A DNA stretch of 64,000 nt. Origin: Hericium rajendrae (Eukaryota; Basidiomycota; Agaricomycetes; Russulales; Hericiaceae). The notes beneath the pieces were generated by a model. The model did no database searches. It was not told the DNA's origin and saw only the letters and a list, made by a program, of their open reading frames with translations. Of this stretch, positions 23,437 through 35,197 are shown one piece after another; position 1 is the first letter of the stretch; every line of letters begins with the position of its first letter. The stretch lies in the NCBI GenBank assembly GCA_033439255.1, contig CM065884.1, forward strand, positions 1,116,001 through 1,180,000, read 5' to 3'. Position numbers and translations under genes: made by a program.

Positions 23437-26400
23437 TCAATGAGGGGCTGGGGGTCCAGCAGGCACGGGGTTCCACCGTGGTGCAGGAGCCCGCGCAATA
23501 TATCTGAGGTATCCTGGTTAGGCTCGGTGCATAAGGGAGGCAGTTCTGCTCCTGAAACTCACCCAAAAGTCTCGCCATAGCCTTTCGTTTTCTCGACCCG
23601 TATGTCGAAGAGTAAATCGCCACTCGACGGCTCCAGGACAACGCTGCACCAGTTCCGGCGACCCATAATGAATTTGCTCTTCGCAGGTGATCCGTCCGGC
23701 TCCTTCACAAAGATTGGCATCTAAGTGCAAACAACGTTAGCCAGATGCGAACCTGGAAGACATAGGACGCACCATCGTTTCGTCTGTATCAGCGTAATGC
23801 ATAGTACGGTGCGTCTTCGTGGACAGCGAGCTGACCAGCTTCAGAACACCGTTTGGGGGCCTGCATAATGTAGAAAATACTGAGACGGGCGGTCATACGA
23901 GGTCAGCCAGGACCCTTACGGTGTGTTGACAATAGCACCTGAACGTGGATGAGTGGTCATTACATAGCCTAACATGCGCAAAATGTGCAACTTACTTGTA
24001 ACCACATTGATCATGTATCTGTGATCGACAGACGGAGGGATATCACCAGCCTTTTTCACTGGCAGTGTCTTCAAGATTCCCACGGCAGCACAGTGGACGT
24101 CACCTGACAGGAACGATATGCGGATGCGCCGGCTCTGTGCGAAAAGCTGCAGCTGCTCAATGAGCCAGTTGCGCTCCGCCTGATGACGGCGTGTCAGAAT
24201 ACGTCTTACACCAACCTCATAAATTTGTAGGCACTTGCCTTGTGGTGCCTGGAAGTCCAGTGGTCGTTCTACAAAGAATCAGTCTGCGCGATCGGGTACT
24301 GCCCACACACATAAGGACGTACCAAGTCGTCCAGCAATTCGGCATCAGCATTGAATTTGTTGACAAAGCCCTTTAGACCAAGCGAGCCCGCCCTGCCGAT
24401 GGCAGTCAGCGGGTTGAACTTCGAGCCTAACATAGTCTCCAAAAACACCATGCGGGGATATGCAATTGGAATGCCTGATAACGAGTCTTAACACATGGAA
24501 TGAAGTCTGACAATTCTTGACGTACCAAGTTGGACTATCAGATGTTCGACGTGCGGTGGCAAGGTATGCAGTCTCGCGAATACTTTGTGATATTCCTCCG
24601 AACTACACACTTGATCCAGCTTTCTCTCCGCTCTGTCAGAAAGCTCAGCAAATCGTGCTCACGCCAGATTATGAAGACAAAATATGAGATACTGACCGAC
24701 AGTCAAGCATAAGCATCCAAGAAGTCGGCCCAAGATATGACAAAAACGAATGGGATGGGGAAGGGATGTAGGGCCCCGTCGCACCAATAATTATAGACCT
24801 GTTTACATGGGCGCCGCTTTCGTCGCTGGTCCCGTCAAGTTCGTCTGCGCAGGGAAATCAGAAGATGTAATCTAGAAATAACGGATATTTGCGGAAACGT
24901 ACCGTTGATGAAGCACTGGAAAAGCAGGAAGAAAAAGTAACCTCGCGATCCAATGCTAGACCCTAATCAGACAAGATATACGATGTGCATACAAAAACTG
25001 ACACACGTTCTGAACACAGGTGCTCTCTGCAGATCGTCAGGATCTGTGACATGTGAGTTTCAGTAATGCCAAGAAGTAGGAAACGAACTGACAGCTTCCA
25101 AAACCATCAATCTTGACAGCGATTCAGACATCTTACAGCTAGAAAGATGACAGTAGTACGTACCAAATCTAGATTAATCAGATACAGTATGAGTTCCTAT
25201 CTGGTGGTGCTCAAAACAGACTACGCACCGTGATCATCTGCAAGGCTGACGATCAGCTCAACGCCTGTGTGATACAAGCTTTGGAACCTCACCTGCCATG
25301 TTCATCATCGGACTTGATGATGAGTAGCATGAGTAACGATATGGAAACAAAAGATAACAAGACGCTTACATCGAGCTATTCGCGCGCGCGAAGGCACCAC
25401 TGCGGAATATGTGGCAATAATGGTTGAAATAAAACCGATCTATCGCCGACAATATTTCTTGGGTCAGGGGGAAATTTCTCTTGTGTTCGGCATTGGGATC
25501 ATTGACCCATTCCTGCAGTTCGGGCTCACGCGTCAAGCTGAAACCATCGTCAGACGATCTCAAACATAGATCTGTATCTACAACATACCCATCACAATAA
25601 ATCTGGTCGCCGCCTCCTACAAGCGCATGGAATGGCTGTTCGGCGTGTTTGGAGAGAAGATCGACCCATACTGGGTCGTAGCCGCTGGCGAAGCCCGGAC
25701 TTCGGAAGTCATCGGCATTGACACCTGCACTGAACCCATTGCACTGCATGCCAAGAACTTATCAGTCAAGAACAAAAGTGCATTTACAGTCCAACTTACT
25801 GAGTAGGTGGCGAGACGCATAGTCTGATTCCGTGCCGGGACGACGAACTCGAGTTCCAGGCCGTTATTGACGGTGTATCGAATCTTCATCTCATTCTGGC
25901 TCAGAGGGATCTGGATGAGGAACCTCCAGAATGTAAAGGTTCTGGAGACACTTCGGTTCAGCCGGAAGTTGCGCGTCTGAAGGAAAATGAGCGCACCCTC
26001 CGTTCCCAACATACACCCAAAGTTCCTGGCCGGGCACCTGACGCTTCTGGGCACCTGGCCCTTCGACTGCACTCCCGTTCGTGAACACGCCGCCGGTCGG
26101 AGAGTACATTGCAGCCATTGGATCTGCAGGGTGCGGGCCAAGGTCGAACGACTTCGTGCCATTCAGATGTGATTTCTTGAGATTTGTCGGACGCTCAGGG
26201 TCCCAGCGATAGGTGAGCATGGGATGCGGTTCGTATATCGACCCTGCATCGGCAGCTGCGAGAATCACCCCGTTTCAGCAAAGCAAATTCTAACAGAACT
26301 GCTTGAGCATGTACTCACTGACAACCAAAGCAGCACCGTTCCATACACCTTCCTCGTCTACGGTATCATACCGCAGCAAAGGCCCGCACATAAATTGCAG

Positions 26401-26848
26401 TTGTGGGTTCATCCGAGCCACCCTCAGGTTGTGCGAGCGCTCAACCGCACTCATCTGCGTGAGCTGGCTGGTACTGTACGAGGAAAGCGACGTCTGCCCT
26501 GACACGCCATCATCGCGCACTTCGGGCGGCGGGACTGTGTAATTGCTGGGTGTGCGTTTGCCGCGACTCGGGCGGAGGGAGGAGGGGACGCCCATGTCGT
26601 CTTTCTCAGGGACAGGCGGGGGTACAGATGAAGGCGGGGGCGGCCTGAAGCCACCCACGAAGCCTTCATCTAGTGGGTACACCTGCTCGACAGGCTGAAA
26701 GCGCCCGTCCGGGCCCCTTTGTGCTGCAGAGTACCGCGGATCGGTCTGTGCAAGACGCGTCTGTTCAGCACGAGTCCCGTGCCGGCTCGGAAGTCGAACT
26801 CACCGCATGAGCAGCCCTGCGATGAGCGTGCCATCCAGTACTATCCAT
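23437..26848 (-). CDS. PhoD-like metallophosphatase, highly split gene
   Basis: Phosphodiesterase/phosphatase of the PhoD (alkaline phosphatase D) type. Starts MDSTGWHAHRRAAHA and ends WNPVPAGPPAPH. The metal-site motifs are NGFSAG, ALVGGGDQIYCDG, PMMNM-ADDHDLIDGFGSY, and FLSGDVHCAAVG. At least 16 exons. The DDHD region is encoded by exons of 20 (25312-25293), 9 (25237-25229), 5 (25168-25164), 19 (25111-25093) and 37 nt (25043-25007), each bounded by good GT-AG sites. One intron (24238-24180) is GC-AG. One frame break occurs where WVYVGN continues as EGALIFLQTRNFRLNRS: an extra base near 25996-26003, with no room for an intron. The C-terminus carries no obvious membrane anchor. Substrate unknown; fungal homologues of this layout are about 900 residues. 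Confidence 0.88.
24180..24238 (-). other. GC-AG intron in the PhoD-like gene
   Basis: A 59-nt intron with donor GCAAGT and acceptor CATCAG joins WTSRHHK to AERNWLIEQLQLF. No GT donor restores the frame. Confidence 0.7.
25007..25312 (-). other. Run of micro-exons encoding the DDHD catalytic motif
   Basis: Five consecutive exons of 20, 9, 5, 19 and 37 nt within 306 bp. Each is preceded by AG and followed by a GT donor (GTGAGG, GTGCGT, GTACGT, GTCAGT, GTGTGT). Joined in order they give PMMNM-A-DDH-DL-IDGFGS-YPDDLQRAPVFRT without a frame error. Confidence 0.8.
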
Positions 26849-27473
26849 TGCTTAAGTGTCTGTCAGTCGAACACGAGAGGTGGCCAAAAGATGGAGGTCG
26901 GGAGAAAGGAGCGTGACGGAAGTCGAATGGGGGTAACGGAGTGGTAGACAAGCACTGCAGAGTCAGCGAAGCGGGAAGCCTTCGCTTGGCAAAGGCGGAG
27001 ACTCCAAATTACAAATTTCCTTTCTTTCTTCCTTCCTCCGTCTGTAACAGTTCTGAAACGCACCCGAAAACATATCCGAAGAACCGCTCCATGAAGTCCT
27101 TGATTCCCTCAGTCCGGCTCGTTCATACTGGTGCTTCACTATGTACTTAGTCACTATCCTCAAGAATGGAAGTCAAATCTTCTAATCTACCAGCAACAAC
27201 AATTGAATGGTGTCATCCTTGGGAATGACGTGCCGCTCGTTGATCTTGTTCGGAAATCAAACGGACCACGCGTTACGTTTTATAGCTGCGCAGCAGAAGG
27301 AAGCCAGCTCACTATCCCCGGCAGAGCTTCGCAGCAAATTGAACCCCAGTATCTTAGCCTCAAGTACATGCGTGAAGTCCAATAAATTGGTATATTCCTC
27401 CAGCAGCCTCAAGCAGAACTACGATACTTTAGATTCTGATTAAACCCGAGCTCGCCGGCGATGGTAACGCGCA
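26849..27473. other. Gap between the PhoD-like and CAP genes
   Basis: About 620 bases. It holds the promoter of the phosphatase gene and the 3' end of the CAP gene (both minus strand). Short open frames here have no motif support. Confidence 0.5.
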
Positions 27474-29478
27474 TCAGCCAACGTGGTCGATGACGGTTGT
27501 CACCAACTTGCCATCCTTGACCGTCGTCTTGAACATCTCAGGGATGGCCTGCTCCTCAAAAACGCCCTCCTCTTCTCCTTCCACGGGAAGACTGACGTTA
27601 ATGCTGCTGCACTTGGCGGTCGTGATCTCGACTCCAAGGCAATCCTTGCTGAGATAAATTTGGCCGGAATCAGTCGAGTCGAGCTGGATCGTGGGCGCAT
27701 TTCCGGTGATCTGCAGTGTGAATGACGGCGACTTGGTAACAGATATTGATGCGATGACAGATTCGACGAGGATGGAGGTCTTGGTGCAGTTCACTGATAG
27801 TTATTTAGAATGTTAGCTAGCTGGTCTATCAAAGGTCTACAAGAAATCGTACCTAAAGTCACAGCATTGACCTTGCCCTTCACAATAACCGTGGTGTTCT
27901 TGCAGCCGAAAAGATTGACAGTCTGACTGATCTCGCCGCCCTCCACGGTCAGCGCCGGCTCATTCTCTTGGTATTCCTACGGCAAGCCGTTAAGTTAGGT
28001 CATCCAGCGTCTGTTTAAGTTCATCGATACGCACGATAATCCACTTGTTGCCCTCCAGCGCGAACTTGGCCGGCTTTTTCCCAGCAAGTGCACTTGGCTT
28101 GGTCGGCTTGACAGGTTTCTTCGGAGCTGCCGACAGCGCCCATGTGCGTCAGCTCACTGGCAGAGCAGCTTCATGTAGGCAATGCTTTTACCTGCTGCAT
28201 GAGAGCCTGGCTTTTCTGGAACAACACCGCCGGCCCTCAGCGCCGGGTTCTTGTGAGTCATCTCGCTCTTGTCAACTTTGCGCAAGCCCTTCGTGACGGC
28301 CTCGCCCTGGTTCAGCTGGGCAAAGACGGCTTCGACACCACCGGCTGCTGGAGCAGCAGAAGGTGCGGGCGCAGCAGCTGGTGGAGGTGGTTGGGGGTGG
28401 AGGAGGGGGCGGCGCGCCACCTGCGGGTGCGGCTGGCTTGGCGGTGGACTTGTACTCGTCCAGAGAAATACCCTTTGCCCCGGGTTTCAGGAGGGAAGAA
28501 AGGTCAAATGGGGCGATACTTACCTTCGGGTTCCATACAAGTCCGGTTGTATGATGTGCCATGATATACGCCTTGAGAGTGTCGAGAATAGCAATATAAC
28601 CGTGAACCCATTCCACGTGCTTGGGATCCCTGAGTCGCAGTATGTCACTATAAGCGCGAATTCAAGTACTGAGTTAGAGACCTACTTCTCCTTGAACTCT
28701 TTAATCACGCGGTTCGCGTAGAACTGCGTTGAGTCCTTAACGTCGCTTACATACGGCCCCGGCTTATTCTCCTACTCAAGCGACGAAATCAGGGAAGGAA
28801 CACTATGAAAAGGATTCGTCCGCACTCACAACCGTGACCCAGCCAGCGCAAGATACACCTTCCGCGACCATACTCAAATGATTGAACCAATCCCGCTCCT
28901 TCCTATTCGACTCTTTCAACTGCGTCGTCGCCTCGATGTCCTTCTGAATATCGAGCAGGAGCCCCGCAAAACCATTTTGATCGGGCTTCTTACACAGCGC
29001 AGCAATACGCACGAGCCCACCGAGATTCGTGAACAGCTGCTCGACCGTCTTGGCCTGGAGACCCCACTGGTGTCAGCTCGGCTACATGGACAGAGGTAAT
29101 CGGCATACCTGCTCGACGACGGACGGAATCGCGAAGCTTTCTGTGAGCTGCACCCATGGCTTCACTTTGCCCTGGATGATTTCCTCATCGTATGCCACGA
29201 CACTAGGCGGCTCATCGGCCGGCTGAAGGTTTACGGCGGGGGCGGGCGGAGGAGGGGGCGGCGCGTTCGTAGCCGCGTGTGGTGCGCTCGCAACTGCCCC
29301 AGCACCACTCACCGTCGCCGTGGCCTTGCCACCCGTGTTCTCGTAGAGGTCCTCGAGACGCGAGGTTACGGCTTCTAACCTGCGCAGTGCATTGTCGTGA
29401 ACGGCTGCGTATTACCATGAGGGTCGGCGCGACGTACCGCTTCAGGACGGTTGCCATGTTATGGACACCACCAGACAT
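27474..29478 (-). CDS. SRV2: Adenylyl cyclase-associated protein (CAP/Srv2)
   Basis: Links Ras-cAMP signalling to actin turnover by binding G-actin and cofilin-actin. N-terminus MSGGVHNMATVLKR then LEAVTSRLEDLYEN, the adenylyl-cyclase-binding coiled segment. Next come a Pro-rich linker (APPPPPPAPAV), the helical folded domain (VLKSFEELNKEK-like region; WVHGYIAILDTLKAYIMAHH), a second poly-Pro run (GGAPPPPPPP) and the C-terminal beta-helix CARP domain (VNLFGCKNTTVIVKG on the minus strand near 27900; TKTSILVESVIASISVTKSP). Ends TTVIDHVG. The second poly-Pro tract changes frame at the G5 run 28393-28397 (C5 in the coding strand). Both sides are conserved and too close for an intron, so I take it as a one-base surplus. 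Gene order and content are otherwise normal. Confidence 0.92.
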
Positions 29479-29813
29479 CGTAATGGGCAAAGAACTGGAG
29501 ATGAGGTTGATAAAGGGTTGCGACACGCGCCGAAGTTAATAGATGATTGTAAAGGATGTTTATCTACCCAAAATTATTGGTGTCTGTACAGAATCTAGAC
29601 GGTGTTGTCGATGCCGCGTTCCTTGCGTCAGGTCTACGGGGTACTAGTTACGCCCAAAGGGGTATGTCTTTTCCACGGTAGACACTTCTGGAAGTCGTAA
29701 ACTCTGCTAACAACGGACTCAAAGGTATGGAGAACATGGGACGGCATGACGGCATGAAGAAGGCAGTAGCGGACAGACAAGTGCGAACGAACAACATTGT
29801 ACATTAGTCGTGA

Positions 29814-30420
29814 GGATCGTTGATAGTAACACTCGAAGCCTCTCGTCCTCGGGCTTGCTTCTTCGCCTTTTTTCGCCTTCTCCGTTCCCTTTCTATCTGC
29901 TTAGCCTTCTGCATCTCGCTCTTCGATAATCCAGGATTCTGAAGCTGTTCGATCTGTCAAGCACATCAGCGTGCTGTACCGTTCGACACCAAGAGCAGCC
30001 GACCTTATCCAGTAATATCCTCCGAGCAAGCTTGCGATTAGTTTCTAAAGAACGTGTTTCTTGACAATTGACGCGTATTCCAGTCGGCTTGTGCAAGAGT
30101 TGTACATTATTCTGTGTCTTATTGATAGACTGTCCACCGGGACCGCTCCCTACGTCAAGCTCAACGTGCTGCTTGCACGAGCCAGGCTCTGTGGGACGTA
30201 CCTCGGACAAACTTCTCCTCTAGGTCACTTTCATTAAGTTCGGGTATAGTACGGGATTTGTGTGCTTTCTTGAGTTGGGAGTAAAAACGAGGAATGGAAG
30301 GCGGCGAAGGCGTATCCGCATATGAGGAGGAACTAGGGAGTCAATGGCACCCACTTTGTGAAAATGACGGCTATGCAAAAAAGGAGATGAATGAAGGACG
30401 TACCATTGGACTTTCTCCAT
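29814..30420 (-). CDS. Mitochondrial GGQ-type peptide rescue factor (MTRFR/C12orf65-like)
   Basis: Class-I release-factor-like protein that hydrolyses peptidyl-tRNA on stalled mitochondrial ribosomes. Core: [20 protein letters not shown] with the catalytic [41 protein letters not shown], and a Lys/Arg-rich C-terminal tail typical of this family. It lacks the codon-reading domain of full RF1. Exons: 30420-30404 (17 nt, MEKVQ), 30332-30202, then after an intron ending GACGTAG the GGQ exon, then the basic tail ending INDPHD. The first exon lies in the same frame as the upstream MZM1-like gene with no intergenic space, so a fused transcript is possible. Start at 30420 assumes a separate gene. Confidence 0.85.
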
Positions 30421-30445
30421 CTTCCGTTGACTTCGACCAGGTCGC

Positions 30446-30946
30446 TCAGGCACAGAAGGGGGACTCTTGATCGACTCGTTATCCGCGAGCTCTGTATGCT
30501 CCGTGATTCTGATCTCTGACGCAAAGAATAAGCGGTGAGTCGCATGAAGCGATATACGTATGACAAGAACGTACTCCATCTCTCTTCGTCGTGCCGATCA
30601 ACCTCTCTCCGCGCCTGGACGATGTTCCTCCGCAAGACATCCGCAACCTCCCGAGCGAGCGTGGCCTTGGCTTCAAACTGCTGGGCATCTGCGATCGACT
30701 GGGCCTCTGTCGCATCTTGGCGCATTTTGAATCTCCATGCTGATCCATATCTTCAGGCCAACCCGTGCACAAGAGAAAGCCAGCACTCACCTTGGAGCAC
30801 ATTCTCGTCACCTTCGTAGAAGCCCATGTAAACGTCTCTGAGCTGGAATGAACCAGGTACTCACCCGCAAACGTTCCTGTTGCCGCTCGCCAGAGCTCTC
30901 GATACGCAGACCGGGCAGCAGCCTTGAGGATGGGAGTAACGGACAT
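30446..30946 (-). CDS. MZM1: LYR-motif protein MZM1/LYRM7-like (complex III assembly)
   Basis: MZM1/LYRM7 is a small mitochondrial matrix chaperone that stabilises the Rieske Fe-S protein before insertion into complex III. The frame starts MSVTPILKAAARSAYRELWR (the LYR-type motif is AYREL), then ATGTFAGDENVLQAW, EAKATLAREVADVLRRNIVQ and the family-ending ITEHTELADNESIK. Four exons with GT-AG introns. As written there is no stop after ADNESIK; the frame runs on to 30404 and can splice in frame into the GGQ gene. One extra base in the C5 run at 30458-30462 would instead give a stop at 30446-30448 and a protein of about 115 residues, the normal family length. Both readings are open. Confidence 0.8.
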
Positions 30947-31637
30947 GTCGAGCTCGTGCTGGCCTTCGTCGTGCAAAGACTGAGCAAGCACTAGGATTGG
31001 ACTGTTCTCATTGGCTGCGGTCTCCGTTTGATCTCAGATCCAGTTTTTCCAATTCGGCCGTTGCCGTGAGTTCCTGAGATCTACAGATGAGATCTAAAGC
31101 TGCATTTGGGCGCAAGACGCGAGCCTCTTCCGAACGCGTCTGCGATAAACAATCATCTCCTCCTCGACATAACGCAGGCACATCGCGCTGTAAACACAAA
31201 ATTTAGCTCAAGCGGACTGGTAGGTGAGTGTTCTTGCTGTCTGGGGCCTGCAGAAACCTTATAAACTGCTTCTATCTAAAGAAATAACGGGCCGTTGTAC
31301 TCGTTTCTCGAGTTCAGCGCGTTGTCTTCCATTGTCTTTCTCGAGACAGCTCCTTGAGGACACGCCTGTGTCCCCCCGTGTCCTTGCACACCTACATCAT
31401 CAACAGGATAGGGTGTGTGCGACCAATCAACAAGACCTGGCGGAAGCTCACGTGATCACGCGATTACAGTTTCGTTGACTGTCGACGCGCCCTCGGAGTT
31501 TCAACATCTCTTTCTCCCAAACCACCACCTTCACCCCTAGCTTGTCCCCCTTCCCTCATCAAGTCCCCTCAAGCCTTCAATAACCTCTAGGCTCGAATCG
31601 ACAACTCAAAGCATATTATTCCGCAAGCTTATTGACC
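30947..31637. other. Divergent promoter region MZM1 / histone H1
   Basis: About 690 bases between the MZM1 start (minus) and the H1 start (plus). The H1-proximal part is C/T-rich (31500-31600), as in highly expressed fungal genes. No gene seen. Confidence 0.5.
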
Positions 31638-32965
31638 ATGTCTGCTGCAAAGAAATCGATGACTGCCAAGTCTAGCAAGAAGACAGCCGCTAAGTCGGTG
31701 CCCGCCCATCCCACCTGGACGGACATGATCAAGGTGCGTCAAAATTCTCCTATATCCTCCCCCAGACATCCTCTACTCTTCTCCAACCCCCGGCGGTTTC
31801 CCCCCTTCTCCTCGCAGCGTCGTCGACGCCCGCCCCAAAAGGGGTAGTTTGCACACCCGGCCACTGCCGCGCCGCGTCGCAGACGAGGTCGCCGTCGATG
31901 CATGCTCCTCCCGCGCGCCCTGCGCATGTTCTCACTTTTGCAGTACCTCCCCGCCGTCATGTGCAACTGCTCACTGTCATGCGTTTTTCAATTGTAGGAG
32001 TGCATCACCGATCATCCGGAGGATGCGCGCGGAGGTGTCTCTCGCCCCCAAATCAAGAAGTAGGTCATGGCCCGTGCGCATGCATGTCTGGCGAGCGAAT
32101 ACTGACTGCGTGCAGGTACGTTGAGGACAAGTACAAGCTGGAGATCGGAAATGCACAGACTACCCAGCTCAGCAAGGCCATCGCCGTCGGTGCTGAGAAG
32201 GGAGTCTTTGTGCTCCCCAAAGGTGGCAGGCCCCTTATCGATCCTTTGGCAAGCTGACTGACGCGGCTTTTTTTGCAGGACCTTCGGGGCGCGTGAAGCT
32301 CCCTCCCAGGGTCAAGGCTGCTGAATCCTCCGCTGCAAAGGAGGTGAGTGCGATTTAATTTCCCCGCTATGTTTCAGGTAATGACCGTTCACCGCGCGGT
32401 GATCAGAACAAGCCTGCTACCAAGGCGACCAAGGTGGCTGCGGCTAAACCAAAGGCTGCTAAGGCCGCAGCTGTAAAGGCCACGAAACCAACGAAGCCTG
32501 CTGCTAAGAAGGCTGCTGTTAAGACCGCTGCGAAGGCGACCGCTGTGAAGGCTGCTGCTGCAAAGAAGGCCCCTGCGCCCAAAGCCGGCATCAAGCCAGC
32601 TGCCAAGCCAACAGCGGCGAAGAAGCCTCTCGCTAAGAAAACGGCTGCCCCAGCGAAGAAGGTCACCGCTGGCAGAAAGCCTGCTGCTGAGAAGAAGAAG
32701 ACTACCACCGCCGCCAGGCGGGGCGCTGCTAAGAAGGTACGGTGAAGTTGTTAATCTTTTTGCGTGCTGTCCTCATTCGGCGAAAAGGCTGTCACCGGCA
32801 CCACCGCCGCTACCAAGGCGAAGACTGCTGCCAGGAAGCCTCCGGCTAAGAGGACCACTGCTACTTCTGCTAGGTCTTCGGGCAAGCGGGTATGAAATTT
32901 CGAGCCGTCTATGTTTCGCAGTCCCTGACGGGCTCTCTCGATCACAGACCACCAGGAAGGCTTGA
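31638..32965 (+). CDS. Linker histone H1
   Basis: Binds linker DNA at nucleosome entry and exit. Seven exons: 31638-31733, 31998-32059, 32116-32222, 32279-32343, 32407-32736, 32788-32889 and 32948-32965. Order: short basic N-tail (MSAAKKSMTAKSSKK), globular winged-helix domain (HPTWTDMIKECITDHPEDAR, then YVEDKYKLEIGN and QLSKAIAVGAEKGVF), then a long Lys/Ala/Pro tail with repeated AAKK and KPAAKK units and the ending TTRKA. The last exon is only 18 nt. All frames join without error. The codons of the tail are repetitive, so the antisense strand has a long hydrophobic open frame (32403-32708) that is a shadow. Confidence 0.96.
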
Positions 32966-33556
32966 GGCCGCAACCTAACTTATTGTCTATCCGTCGTCAT
33001 CTGTGACATACACCGGTGTTCTTCTGTCCCCGCGCCCCTCCTTCACTGTGCCCACCCTTGCCTCGTGCCCCGAGGACAGTACACGTGTGCTCCTACCTAT
33101 TATTGACTCCCTATTCTGTATGGCCGTCTCTCCCACTCCTTCCCGCGCCCCAGATATTTAGCTTGATGTTTCTGCGTGTTGTAAATCTATATAACGGTGC
33201 CCGGGATGATTGTAGCTTGTCGATGTTGCCGAGATACGATGGCTCGTAGGTCTTTATGCAGATGTATTGAGTACATCACTATATGTTGAACGAACTTTAT
33301 GCACATGCCTATATTCCCCGTGCAGTACAGGAAAGCGGAGCGCAGCATCATAGAGTTTGTATATGTGATGATGCAATGGCCGGACAAGTTTGATCCGCGC
33401 GAAGTCAGGCACTCGACGTCATGATATCCGCGATCTCTAGATCTGGCGTTGTTTGGCAACAGCCTTAGAATCAAACAACCGAAAAAGGGAATTTTAACCT
33501 TTCTGCAGGCCACGTCCAAGTTCTTGCGCGCCAGGCGATAGCGCAGAGCCCATTCC
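32966..33556. other. H1 3' region and EI24 promoter
   Basis: About 590 bases. The first half is T-rich 3' flank of the histone gene; the second half precedes the membrane-protein gene. No motif-supported gene. Confidence 0.5.
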
Positions 33557-35104
33557 ATGTCGCGACCATCCTCCGTACGCCGCAATACGCGAAGCAGCCG
33601 GGCGGACAGTATGTCTCTGCGCGCTTGTCTTACCCTACGTTTTTGTCCTTCCAGGACACGTTGCTGCTGCATGCGCGCTGGGCGTGGCGCGGGCTCGTGG
33701 ACGCGTTCCGGTGGGACGTTGTCGTCAGGATCGTCGCAAGGTGCGTTTAATCTCCTTGAGCGATCGGTTCTATCCTATTTTCGTATATTCTGAACTTGTA
33801 CTTATCTTCGTGCCCAGCGACCCCGAGATCCGTGCGAATGTGCTGAAGTCCCTTGTCCTCAACTCAATATCCCTGCTGTCGATATACGTCTTTGACATCA
33901 TCCTGCACCCCTTGCGAAGGATCAGCCGCAGAAATGGTTGCACCGGAATGTGGGGTGGTTCTACCAGGTGCTGTGGCTCATGCCGGTCGTGGGCACGTCG
34001 CTGTATCTTAATGTGCGTAATTATTATACTGCCTCGGATGGGACGCTAAGATCGCGGATATCTTACGTCGATTCGTGGCACAGGCGTCGTGGTGCACTTT
34101 ACTTGCGAAACGGACGTACACCCTCCGCCACGGCCGCGCATCGTCCTTTGTAGGCCCGACCACCACCACCGCGCCGAACGCATACATCGCCTTCCTCACG
34201 TCCCTCGCCAACTCCGCATACCGCGGCGTCATGATCGTGACCAGTGTCGTGCTCTCATTTGCGCTGGGCTACGCACCGCTCGTGGGGCCCTCGGCGGAGT
34301 TCGTGTTCTTGTGCTGGGTCGACGCGTGAGTGAGTTATCTGATTTCTCCGTGGTATCGATCGCTGATTGTGGCATGGCAAAGATATTACTGCTTTGAGTG
34401 AGATGGTCCCGTCCGTGAGCTTGCATGAAATGCTGATACGAAGCTCGCAGATTTATCTGGATCGCCCGGGGATTGTCGCTTTCTCGGCGAGTGCGGCATT
34501 TGGAGGAGCGCTGGGCATACTACTTCATGTTTGGTAAGTCATCGATTCTCGTGTTGACGATCTTTTCCCATTCATCATGATCATCGCTGGAACGCAGGCC
34601 TACCCTCTGCCGCGTTCTGCATGTGGGGCAGCACCCTCGCCAACGCCGCCCTCTTCGCCCTCGTCTTCCCCGCCGTACGCAGCCTCCCTCCCACCATCAT
34701 CATCCCCGGTGTGATTGACCTCCTGGCAGTACATTATCATGGCGATGCACGCGCATCCGGTGCCCCACGACCCATACAACCCCATCCCACCGCCGGCAGA
34801 TGCCGCACAGCACACCATAACGCACCCGTCGCCCTACGTGCCTATCCGCGTGCCCGTATTCCAACCCGTCATCTTCATTAACGACTGCGTCGTGCGTGTG
34901 CTCAGTCTCGGCACCCGGTGGCCGGCGGGCGTGGCGCATCGGAAACCGTGGGTCGAGAGCGCGGAGAGCGTGGAGGAAGGGGATGCCGAAGAGGTCGAGC
35001 TGCGCGCGTACGGGAACGCGGGGCGGGAGGCTCGCGGAGGAAGCGGGACTGAGCACGCTGAAATCTGGATACCATTCCCCATACCCGGTCTTGCGCCGCC
35101 CTAA
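33557..35104 (+). CDS. EI24 (etoposide-induced 2.4) family membrane protein
   Basis: Multi-pass ER membrane protein; animal EI24 acts in autophagy and ER tethering. Segments in order: FLSFQDTLLLHARWAWRGLV, NVLKSLVLNSISLLSIYVFD, KWLHRNVGWFYQVLWLMPVV followed by GTSLYLN, then AYRGVMIVTSVVLSFALGYA, WVDAYYCFEFIWIARGLSLS, FGLPSAAFCMWGSTLANAAL and YIIMAMHAHPVPHDPYNPIP, with an acidic C-tail. Exon joins are good GT-AG sites, including YYCFE on a short exon at 34381-34399. The frame breaks near 33911-33916 (HPL to AKDQPQKW, one base missing). The proposed start MSRPSSVRRNTR at 33557 also needs one missing base before 33650, so the N-terminus is tentative. Confidence 0.82.
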
Positions 35105-35197
35105 TACTCATAGCTTTGCAATCTGCTTTGATCCATGCATATACGGTATTTTTATTGCACATTATGATACCCATGCTCTGTACACGTTGAGGGCAGG

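Noticed and set aside
32403-32708. Hydrophobic Ala/Val/Phe-rich minus-strand frame
   Set aside because: It is the exact antisense of the Lys/Ala-rich histone H1 tail.
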